DNA of 5,516 nucleotides from Candidatus Krumholzibacteriia bacterium (GTDB lineage Bacteria > Krumholzibacteriota > Krumholzibacteriia > LZORAL124-64-63): assembly GCA_027056825.1 (NCBI GenBank), contig JALUJS010000090.1:1-5516 (forward strand), given 5' to 3'. Shown piece after piece: positions 1-5,516 of the stretch (within the stretch, counting starts at the first letter, position 1; each line of letters begins with the position of its first letter). Position numbers and translations under genes: made by a program. Under the pieces are notes generated by a model. The model was not told the origin of the DNA. It saw nothing but the letters and a program-made list of their open reading frames with translations, and did no database searches.

Positions 1-1059
1 GCCCACGATCAACTCGCTGGTGCGGCCCTCGACGGCGCCGAGCAGGGGCAACCCCCGTCCGCAGGGACAGGGCTCCTCGCGGAACCAGGCCAAATCGCCG
101 GTGCGATAGCGGATGAACGGCATGACCCCGTTTTCCAGGTCGGTGATGACGATCTCGCCCCTCTTGCCGGGCGGGCAGGGGTTCCCCTCCGGATCCAGGA
201 TCTCCAGGTGCACCCGGTCGATGAAGACGTGCAACCCGTGCACCTCTTCGCACTGCTGCGCGATGTCCGCGAATTCCCGTGATCCGTAGCGGTTCAGGAG
301 TTTCCCGGCGAAGGCCTGCTCCACGGACCGGCGGTAGTCGTCGGTCAGGGTCTCGGCGCTGCTGATAAGGCCCTTGACCGAATCCAGCCGGATGCCGCGC
401 CGCACGAGGTGTTCGGAGAGGAAGGCCAGGGCGGATGCGTAGCCCCGGATCATGGTCGGACGCCAGGATTGCAGGCGCCGGGTGAAATCATCCAGAGCGC
501 GGTCGTCCATGTTGTAGGCGTTGAGGTTGGCCGATCGGTGCACCAGGTCGGCCATCAGGCGGCCGCGCAGGGAGTGGGTGACCTTGTTGTCGCGGGGATG
601 TCCCCAGAGGACGGCCTGTTTCTCCCCGGGTCGCCAACCCGTCCAGCAGGCTGACCGCATGGCGTTTCCGGTCCGCTTGTCGATGGAAGACCGGTCCACG
701 AAGAACCGGAACCACACACCGGAGGATCCGCCCGTGGCGTTGGGCACCCGGTCGGCAGGGTCGCGTGCCTCGGAGTAGAAGCGTTCCTGGTCGTGCATGA
801 GGTCGCGCTTGTCCAGGGTGGGAAAGCGGGGCAGATCGCCGGCCTCGACACGTCCGGGATCAAGGCCGGCTTCCCGGCAGAATTCCCGGTAGAAGGGCAC
901 GGTGCCGCAGGCGTGACGCAGAAGATCCGTCAACCGCCGCCGGTTGAGGTCGGCGAGATCCGCCGCTGGCAGGCGTTCGTTGGATGTGAACTCCAGGAAT
1001 CTCCGGTAGCGGCCCGGACGCATGGTGCGCAGGAGGGTGCGAGAGAGCAGGGCTTTCAT
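1..1059 (-). CDS. PaaK/CapK-like adenylate-forming ligase (phenylacetate-CoA ligase family), 3' end cut by window edge
   Basis: I translated this frame by hand from the ATG at 1059-1057. It stays open for 353 codons to base 1 with no stop, so the C-terminus lies outside the window. Motifs of the PaaK/CapK branch (COG1541) of the ANL superfamily appear in order: the phosphate loop ATGGSSG at residues 108-114, RYGSREF at 257-263, the ATP ribose-binding RYRTGDL at 317-323, CPCGRGLP at 331-338 and GRTSELIV at 345-352. These enzymes activate a carboxylic acid with ATP and usually pass it to CoA. Family members are typically about 430-450 residues, so roughly the last 80-100 are missing, including most of the mobile C-terminal domain. 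CapK-type members are common in capsule and exopolysaccharide loci, where their substrate is mostly unknown. The start is supported by the ATGA overlap with the epimerase gene; the Shine-Dalgarno sequence ahead of it is weak (GGAT). Family placement is firm. The substrate is not predictable, and phenylacetate is unlikely given the neighbours. Confidence 0.93.
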   Translation of the reverse strand, partial: MKALLSRTLLRTMRPGRYRRFLEFTSNERLPAADLADLNRRRLTDLLRHACGTVPFYREFCREAGLDPGRVEAGDLPRFPTLDKRDLMHDQERFYSEARDPADRVPNATGGSSGVWFRFFVDRSSIDKRTGNAMRSACWTGWRPGEKQAVLWGHPRDNKVTHSLRGRLMADLVHRSANLNAYNMDDRALDDFTRRLQSWRPTMIRGYASALAFLSEHLVRRGIRLDSVKGLISSAETLTDDYRRSVEQAFAGKLLNRYGSREFADIAQQCEEVHGLHVFIDRVHLEILDPEGNPCPPGKRGEIVITDLENGVMPFIRYRTGDLAWFREEPCPCGRGLPLLGAVEGRTSELIVG

Positions 1060-1067
1060 GGCTGGAT
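1056..1067 (-). promoter_or_regulatory. ATGA stop/start overlap with weak Shine-Dalgarno (epimerase to PaaK/CapK-like junction)
   Basis: The ATG of the PaaK/CapK-like gene (1059-1057) overlaps the TGA stop of the epimerase gene (1058-1056). Only a weak GGAT lies upstream, so expression probably depends on ribosomes that have just finished the epimerase. Confidence 0.7.
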
Positions 1068-1988
1068 CCAATCGGCGAAGTTCTTCAGCCCGGTCTTCAG
1101 GTCCACGGTGGGCGCGAATCCTGTGGCCTTGATACGATCCAGTCCGGCCACCAGCCGGGTGATGTCTCCCGGCCAGCTCCTGCCGGTGTATGTGACCTCG
1201 GTATCCCGGTAGCCCAGGGTTTCGAGGATCATGCCCACGAGTTCACGAATGGAGACGGGATGGCCGCCGGCGATGTTGTACGGGCGTCCGTCGGCCTCGG
1301 GGTGGAGAGCCAGGGCCAGGAAGGCGCCGGCGGTATCGGTGACGTAGCAGTAGTCGCGTACCTGCTCTCCCGTGCCGAGGACCTCCAGGTGCTCCGGGTC
1401 GCGCTGGAGCTTGCGGAAAAGGTCGTAGATCACGTACCGCGGCTGCCGGGGACCGTAGGTATTGAAGATGCGGACGGGGGTGAACGGCAGGCCGTAGGTG
1501 TGGTGGTAGGCCAGGCCCAGCGCTTCGGCGCCGAGTTTCGAGGCTCCGTAGGGGGAGATGGGTCGCAGGGGGTGGTCCTCGTCCATGGGAGTGTAATCCG
1601 GCTCGCCGTAGACCGCCGCCGTGGAGGCCTGCATCGTGCGCTCGACGCCGTGCTTGCGGGCGGCGGTCAGGATGTTGTACATCCCCACGCTGTTGGTCAT
1701 GAAGTCGATATCCGGGTGCTTGACCGAACGGGGGACATCCGCATTCGCTGCGAAGTTGAAGACGAGCCGACAGCCGGCCACGGCGCGGTCCACGGTGTCA
1801 GGATCGCAAACGGTCCCCTCGATAAATTCGATATCGCCGCGGACGGATGCCAGATTGTCGAGGCTCCCGGCGGAGAGGTCATCGAGGACCACCACCCGGG
1901 CGCCCTGCTCCACGAGCAGGTCGACCAGGTGGCTGGCGATGAAACCCGCCCCGCCGGTGACCAGAACCCGCGCTCCCTCGATGCTCAT
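1056..1988 (-). CDS. NAD-dependent epimerase/dehydratase, extended SDR family, nucleotide-sugar type (UDP-hexose 4-epimerase-like)
   Basis: The 310-residue product has the full length of a GalE-type extended short-chain dehydrogenase. The N-terminal NAD-binding motif is TGGAGFIAS at residues 11-19, and the acidic pair D36-D37 after the second beta strand favours NAD over NADP. NFAANADV at 78-85 matches the usual NAG/AA-type segment. The catalytic triad is visible as T123 in the STAAVYG segment and Y147/K151 in YGASK. NTYGPRQ (176-182) and QVRDYCYV (209-216) are nucleotide-sugar binding segments. The third position of the TGxxGxxG pattern is Ala18 rather than Gly, a tolerated variant. The likely role is cytoplasmic interconversion or modification of a UDP- or dTDP-sugar donor. 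The exact reaction (4-epimerase, 4,6-dehydratase or decarboxylase) cannot be fixed from motifs, but the overall pattern looks most like a 4-epimerase. The start at 1988 overlaps the glycosyltransferase stop by ATGA and has AGGAAG five bases upstream. Confidence 0.93.
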   Translation of the reverse strand: MSIEGARVLVTGGAGFIASHLVDLLVEQGARVVVLDDLSAGSLDNLASVRGDIEFIEGTVCDPDTVDRAVAGCRLVFNFAANADVPRSVKHPDIDFMTNSVGMYNILTAARKHGVERTMQASTAAVYGEPDYTPMDEDHPLRPISPYGASKLGAEALGLAYHHTYGLPFTPVRIFNTYGPRQPRYVIYDLFRKLQRDPEHLEVLGTGEQVRDYCYVTDTAGAFLALALHPEADGRPYNIAGGHPVSIRELVGMILETLGYRDTEVTYTGRSWPGDITRLVAGLDRIKATGFAPTVDLKTGLKNFADWIQP

Positions 1989-1999
1989 GGCAACTTCCT
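1985..1999 (-). promoter_or_regulatory. ATGA stop/start overlap with Shine-Dalgarno (GT4 to epimerase junction)
   Basis: The start ATG of the epimerase (1988-1986) overlaps the TGA stop of the GT4 gene (1987-1985). AGGAAG (1999-1994) lies five bases upstream, inside the GT4 coding region. This is the standard arrangement for translational coupling and fixes the epimerase start. Confidence 0.8.
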
Positions 2000-3133
2000 G
2001 TCGTGTTGGAGGATACGGCGGTAGACCGCCACGGTCTGCTCCGCAATGGCCCGGGGATGGAAAACCCTCTCGGCGCGTTCCCGGCCACGTCGACTGAAGG
2101 CGGCGCGCAGATTGCCGTCGCCGAGCAGGCGGCCAAGGGCCGCCGCGGTGGCGGGGACGTCACCGAAGGGGACAAGGTATCCCGACTCGCCGTCGGCGAC
2201 AAGATCGGGCACTCCCCCGACGGTGGTGGCCACCACGGGCTTACCCAGGGTCATGGCCTCGGCTATGGACACGGGGGAGCTTTCCTCCACCGAGCACAGG
2301 GCGAAGACCGCACACCTGGTGAAGGCTGCCCGCAATTCCTCGTCCGGAACGAAGCCCCTGATCTCCACGGCGTTCTCCAGCCCGAGGGCGACAATGCGGT
2401 CCTGCAACTGCCGGGAATAGTTCTCATCAAGCACCTTGCCGATGATCGACAGCCGGGCGTCCGGGACATCCCGCCGCACCAGTTCCAGGGCTTCGACGAG
2501 ATGGACCAGGCCCTTGCGGGGCTGGATGGCCGCCACCGAGAGGATCGTGCGGCCGTCGTCGCAGGTGTCCAGGCCGAAGAGGTCCTCGTTTACCGGGTTG
2601 GCGATGGGGTACATGCGCGCTTGCGTCAGGGGGGCGATGGCTTCGCGCACGTACTCCGCGATGGTGAAGATATGCTTGGCCCTGGCCAGGACCCTCTTCT
2701 CGAGGCGGATGACCGTCCACTTCCGGACGGCGCCCTTGAGGCCGTGGAACAGCACGACCTCGCGGCGGCGGATCCCGTGGACGGTGACCACCAGGGGGAA
2801 GGGGGTGCGCTGGGCGGCGGCGACATGCCGGCCGGTGCCGTGGGCGTGCACGAGGTCGGGCTGCAACTTCATGATGGCCGCGGCGATGCGTTTCTGCTCG
2901 ATGATGTGATCGGTCACGTGGCCGAAGCGCGCCTGGCCGGGCAGGTAATGGATCGTCAGGCCATCCCAGGGGCGGATTTCCGTTCGTTCGAGTCCCGGTG
3001 TGCAGGTGACCAGGTGCAGATCGATGCCGGGAATCCGGGCTATGCTGACGGCCAGGCTCCTGATGACCGCCTCAACTCCGCCGGGGATCCGTTCGGGATC
3101 CGGCGGGAACATGCCGGTCATCGCCACGCGCAT
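1985..3133 (-). CDS. Glycosyltransferase family 4 (GT-B fold) protein
   Basis: The 382-residue product is full length for a GT4 enzyme and has two Rossmann-like halves. In the N-terminal half, a glycine-rich acceptor-side loop IPGGVEAVI lies at residues 16-24, with HAHGT at 96-100 and VTVHG at 116-120. In the C-terminal half, QPRKGLV at 204-210 contributes to donor phosphate binding. The E-x7-E motif of retaining GT4 enzymes is formed by E284 and E292 within EESSPVSIAEAM, followed by GKPVVATTVGGVPDLV (297-312). There is no signal peptide or clear membrane helix, so it probably acts at the cytoplasmic face of the inner membrane, adding one sugar from a nucleotide donor to a growing lipid-linked glycan. 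Donor and acceptor cannot be read from the sequence. The start at 3133 has AAGGGGG just upstream and lies 15 bases after the stop of the SGNH gene. The stop overlaps the start of the epimerase gene, which may supply its donor sugar (inference). Confidence 0.94.
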   Translation of the reverse strand: MRVAMTGMFPPDPERIPGGVEAVIRSLAVSIARIPGIDLHLVTCTPGLERTEIRPWDGLTIHYLPGQARFGHVTDHIIEQKRIAAAIMKLQPDLVHAHGTGRHVAAAQRTPFPLVVTVHGIRRREVVLFHGLKGAVRKWTVIRLEKRVLARAKHIFTIAEYVREAIAPLTQARMYPIANPVNEDLFGLDTCDDGRTILSVAAIQPRKGLVHLVEALELVRRDVPDARLSIIGKVLDENYSRQLQDRIVALGLENAVEIRGFVPDEELRAAFTRCAVFALCSVEESSPVSIAEAMTLGKPVVATTVGGVPDLVADGESGYLVPFGDVPATAAALGRLLGDGNLRAAFSRRGRERAERVFHPRAIAEQTVAVYRRILQHDRKLP

Positions 3134-3144
3134 GGATCCCCCTT
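3134..3144 (-). promoter_or_regulatory. Ribosome binding site of the GT4 gene
   Basis: The minus strand reads AAGGGGG four bases before the ATG at 3133, with AAGG seven bases before it. It sits in the 15-base gap after the TGA stop of the SGNH gene and supports the chosen start. Confidence 0.65.
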
Positions 3145-3148
3145 ACGG

Positions 3149-4129
3149 TCAGGGCCCTTCATGTGATACTGCAGCCTGTAGATCCGGGGCCGATTCTCCA
3201 TAGACCCGCACGAAACCATCGCGGCCGGCCCAGACGACCCCGATGATGTCCCTCGCGATATTATCGGTAAAATGATAGGGATCCTTGAAGTTCTTTCGGT
3301 CTCGGGTCAGTGGGCTGTCCCATGCAAAGTCGTAGACCGTGCCGAGGGAGGCGAGATCCTCACGCATGGCCCTGTCCTGGGTTTCCAATTCGTACTTGTG
3401 GATCTTGTCCATCAGGTCCTTGTGGCTGGGGAAGATGATGAAGGTCAGCTCCGTCCCGTTGCGGCGGCACTCCTCGGCCACCCGTTGCAGCTGTTTGCGG
3501 TATTCCACGGGATCCCTGTAGTTGGCGAAATAGACCTTGGCCGTGATTTCAAGCTGCTGGTGCCAGAATGCCTCCTTGTCCCCAATAGGCTGGCCGATTT
3601 TCTCGACCTCGCCGGTCAGCAGGGATTTGAAGATCTTCCAGGCCGCGATGGCCACCGTGTTGTTCGTCAGGTAGAGGAAAGGATTGTCGAACGTACCGAG
3701 CACCTCCGATACCCGGTCCTTCAGATCCGACCCGTTGTAGCTGTTGAGATCCAGGCCGATGACGACGTGCTTGAGCGGGATCCGGGCGGCGGCGAAGTCG
3801 TAAGTGGCGATGGCCTCCTTCAGGCTGCCTCCCCCATATGCGAAATTGTAGTAGGACTTACCGCTGATTTCGCGGATCTCGTCCGAACGCAACTCCATCA
3901 TGCGGGAATCGCCGAGCAGAATGTGGGGGGCGGGATCCCGGTCGAACTTGTACATCTTCCACATGGCGTAGTTGAGCTTGAAGGAGATCTCCTTCTTGAG
4001 GTCTTCGTTGACGGGGCTCAACTGGAAGTAGTTGAAGGGATCGACGGTGATGACGAACACCCCGAACAGCAGGAACGGCCCGAGGAGCAGCATGGTCTTG
4101 CGGAGGAATCGTTTGACGTCATCTGGCAT
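3149..4129 (-). CDS. Membrane-anchored SGNH/GDSL-fold protein, probable periplasmic acyltransferase partner of the MBOAT (AlgJ/AlgX/DltD-like role)
   Basis: The 326-residue product begins with a short basic cytoplasmic tail (KRFLRK, 6-11) and one hydrophobic helix at about 12-28. The rest is soluble and should lie in the periplasm. SGNH-fold blocks are visible: LLGDSRMME at 71-79 carries the nucleophile Ser75, YGGGS at 98-102 supplies the block II glycine, GLDLNSY at 125-131 supplies the block III Asn129, and KDPYHFT at 282-288 carries the D283-xx-H286 pair. A complete set of catalytic residues implies an active enzyme, not a pseudo-enzyme. In known two-protein systems (alginate AlgI with AlgJ/AlgX, teichoic acid DltB with DltD) the MBOAT exports the acyl group and an SGNH-fold protein is involved in passing it to the polymer. 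This gene starts 12 bases after the MBOAT stop, which supports that pairing. Overall sequence is not recognisably AlgJ or AlgX, so no symbol is given. An esterase that trims acyl groups is the main alternative. Confidence 0.85.
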   Translation of the reverse strand: MPDDVKRFLRKTMLLLGPFLLFGVFVITVDPFNYFQLSPVNEDLKKEISFKLNYAMWKMYKFDRDPAPHILLGDSRMMELRSDEIREISGKSYYNFAYGGGSLKEAIATYDFAAARIPLKHVVIGLDLNSYNGSDLKDRVSEVLGTFDNPFLYLTNNTVAIAAWKIFKSLLTGEVEKIGQPIGDKEAFWHQQLEITAKVYFANYRDPVEYRKQLQRVAEECRRNGTELTFIIFPSHKDLMDKIHKYELETQDRAMREDLASLGTVYDFAWDSPLTRDRKNFKDPYHFTDNIARDIIGVVWAGRDGFVRVYGESAPDLQAAVSHEGP

Positions 4130-4143
4130 GCCGCGCGGCTCCT
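4130..4143 (-). promoter_or_regulatory. Ribosome binding site of the SGNH gene, overlapping the MBOAT stop codon
   Basis: On the minus strand AGGAG (4143-4139) shares its first two bases with the TAG stop of the MBOAT gene. It lies nine bases ahead of the ATG at 4129. This fixes the start of the SGNH gene and suggests that ribosomes finishing the MBOAT can re-initiate on it. Confidence 0.75.
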
Positions 4144-5516
4144 AGAACTGGAAGTAGATGAATTGCTGGGACATGTTGAACGCGCCGAAGAACAGGATGG
4201 AAGCGACCAGCCCGTAGTAGGCCGCCCAGCGCAGGGGGGCGGGAACCCGGGCCAACTGGGCCCTCAGGCTTCCGCGTCTCTGCAGGATCTGTGCGGTTTC
4301 CAGTACTGCGATGGCGATGATGGCGATGGTAAGCTCCTTTTGGGACAGGCCTAGGCTCCGCATGATGCCCCTGAGGACCACAAGGTCTCCGTGGGCCATC
4401 TTCAGGAGGAAGCGCCCCACTCCGTCGAACAGATGTCCAACCATGTAGAAGGCGTCGCCGACGTTTTGGGCCCGAAAGATGAGCAGGGCGAAGTTGAATA
4501 TCGTCATGGTGTAGAAAAGACCAAGGGTCCGCCACAGGACATGATCCTGGCTGATCCGGAGCAACCGGGAAGTCTTGCCCCGCAGTTCTGCGGTCAAGAG
4601 TTCCAGGACCATGAAGACGCCGTGTACGGACCCCCAGATGACATAGGTCCAAGCGGCGCCGTGCCATAGACCGCTGATGAAGAAGACCAGGAACACGTTG
4701 AGATAGGTCCGCCATTTCCCCTTGCGGTTGCCTCCAAGGGGGATGTAGAGATAGTCCCGGAACCAGGTGGAGAGGGAGATGTGCCACCTTTGCCAGAGAT
4801 CGGTCAGCGATACAGCGTGGAAGGGTCGTTTGAAATTCGTCATCAGCTTGATGCCGAAAATCTGGGCGGTGCCGATGGCGATGTCCGAATAGCCGGAGAA
4901 GTCGCAGTACACCTGGTATGCGAACAGGGTAGCGCCCAGGATGAACTCCACCCCTGAAAACTGGCGAGGCTGGGCGAAGATGGTGGCGACCAGAACCCCG
5001 ATCCGGTCCGCTATGACCACCTTCTTGAACAGCCCCCACATCACGAGTTTGAGACCACTGGTCGCATTCTCGTAAGTGAATTCCTGTTTCTTGTAGAACT
5101 GAGGAAGGAGATTCGTGGATCGTTCGATGGGACCGGCCACGAGCTGCGGGAAAAAGGATACGTAGAGGGCGAAGATCCCCAGGTGGGTCTCCGGTTCCTG
5201 TTTTCCCCGGTATACCTCGATAGTGTAGCTGAGGGTCTGGAAGGTGTAGAAGGAGATGCCCACAGGGAGCAGGACGTTGAAGTAGGGGATGTGATACCCG
5301 ATGTTAAAATGTGCAAAGGCCGCGCGAGCGGACTCGTTGAAGAAATTGAAGTATTTGAAGGCGAACAGGATGCCGAGATTCGAAACCAGGCTGAGGATGA
5401 GAAATCTCCGCTTGCGCCCCGGATCGTCGGTCCGGGAAATGTGCAAGCCGGCAAAATAGTCCACCAAAGTGGAGATCACGATCAGGACGATGTACTCCAG
5501 CTTCCAGCACATGTAG
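4142..5516 (-). CDS. MBOAT family membrane-bound O-acyltransferase (AlgI/DltB-like), 5' end cut by window edge
   Basis: The frame is open to the right edge: a TAC (Tyr) codon precedes the first in-window ATG at 5512, and the product reads YMCWKLEYIV from the edge. In AlgI-type proteins this stretch is internal, about 45 residues from the N-terminus, so the ATG at 5512 is not the true start. Numbering from that Met gives 456 residues. Family motifs are FQTLSYTIEVYRG (91-103), FPQLVAGPIER (121-131), YCDFSGYSDIAIG (202-214), LWQRWHISLSTWFRDYLYIPLGGNR (begins at 239, with H244), and GLWHGAAWTYVIWG (281-294) with the conserved MBOAT histidine H284. Many hydrophobic segments are present (for example 7-20, 37-53, 111-127, 271-300, 328-347, 394-408, 430-446), as expected for a polytopic inner-membrane enzyme. 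It should move an acyl group, most often acetyl from acetyl-CoA, to the outer face for O-acylation of a surface glycan. Alginate itself is not indicated, because none of the other alginate genes are visible here. The stop is TAG at 4144-4142. Confidence 0.95.
   Translation of the reverse strand, partial: YMCWKLEYIVLIVISTLVDYFAGLHISRTDDPGRKRRFLILSLVSNLGILFAFKYFNFFNESARAAFAHFNIGYHIPYFNVLLPVGISFYTFQTLSYTIEVYRGKQEPETHLGIFALYVSFFPQLVAGPIERSTNLLPQFYKKQEFTYENATSGLKLVMWGLFKKVVIADRIGVLVATIFAQPRQFSGVEFILGATLFAYQVYCDFSGYSDIAIGTAQIFGIKLMTNFKRPFHAVSLTDLWQRWHISLSTWFRDYLYIPLGGNRKGKWRTYLNVFLVFFISGLWHGAAWTYVIWGSVHGVFMVLELLTAELRGKTSRLLRISQDHVLWRTLGLFYTMTIFNFALLIFRAQNVGDAFYMVGHLFDGVGRFLLKMAHGDLVVLRGIMRSLGLSQKELTIAIIAIAVLETAQILQRRGSLRAQLARVPAPLRWAAYYGLVASILFFGAFNMSQQFIYFQF

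Noticed and set aside
11..19. A possible frameshift or degenerate C-terminus in the ligase near the left edge.
   Set aside because: The GRTSELIV motif reads in frame up to base 1. The truncation is due to the window edge only.
409..863. Several short frames on both strands across the left end, which could suggest a gene-poor or decayed region.
   Set aside because: Hand translation from 1059 to base 1 on the minus strand gives one uninterrupted PaaK/CapK-like protein. The short frames are shadows of it.
1260..2024. Plus-strand open frame of 254 codons opposite the epimerase.
   Set aside because: It is the mirror of a conserved SDR gene, and no domain is visible in its product.
2003..3166. 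A 387-codon open frame on the plus strand opposite the GT4 gene.
   Set aside because: It runs codon-for-codon against a clear GT4 gene with all its motifs. Its product is low in complexity and matches no family I recognise. Long antisense frames are expected in GC-rich genes.
3272..4354. A 360-codon open frame on the plus strand opposite the SGNH gene and the end of the MBOAT gene.
   Set aside because: It spans two genes with firm family motifs. Its Val/Glu/Gly-rich product has no recognisable domain.
4119..5039. Second minus-strand frame of 306 codons inside the MBOAT gene.
   Set aside because: It is Pro/Arg/His-rich, out of frame with the MBOAT, and has none of the membrane segments or motifs seen in the true frame.
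5304..5512. ATG at 5512 as the start of the MBOAT gene.
   Set aside because: The frame continues upstream to the window edge, and the YMCWKLEY segment is internal in the family, so this Met is not the true start.

Overview
The window is a tightly packed stretch of a cell-surface polysaccharide locus. Five genes lie on the minus strand and read from high to low coordinates. The first gene (MBOAT) runs off the right edge and the last (PaaK/CapK-like) runs off the left edge, so both are partial. The longest gap between genes is 15 bases. I see no room for internal promoters or terminators, no RNA genes, no mobile elements and no CRISPR. The promoter and terminator of this transcription unit must lie outside the window.

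Order of transcription: (1) an AlgI/DltB-type membrane-bound O-acyltransferase, 5516 to 4142. (2) A membrane-anchored SGNH/GDSL-fold protein, 4129 to 3149, the usual periplasmic partner of such MBOATs. (3) A GT4 (GT-B fold) glycosyltransferase, 3133 to 1985. (4) An extended-SDR nucleotide-sugar epimerase/dehydratase, 1988 to 1056. (5) An adenylate-forming ligase of the PaaK/CapK family, 1059 to beyond base 1. Genes 3/4 and 4/5 both overlap by ATGA, so translation is probably coupled. Genes 1/2 and 2/3 are 12 and 15 bases apart, each with a purine-rich ribosome binding site.

Working model (inference): the epimerase supplies a nucleotide sugar, and the GT4 enzyme adds a sugar to a lipid-linked glycan in the cytoplasm. 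The MBOAT moves an acyl group across the inner membrane, and the SGNH protein places it on the exported glycan. The PaaK/CapK-like enzyme may activate a carboxylic acid for attachment to a sugar or as an acyl donor. Its substrate cannot be read from the sequence.

Organism: the DNA is GC-rich. Sampled 60-base lines range from about 62 to 72 percent GC in genes 3 to 5, and from about 45 to 55 percent in genes 1 and 2. The MBOAT plus SGNH arrangement with periplasmic acylation suggests a Gram-negative bacterium. Desulfobacterota or an uncultivated high-GC phylum would fit, but nothing in the window fixes the lineage. All five genes belong to recognisable families. The combination is the main point of interest, and I did not find a clearly new system.
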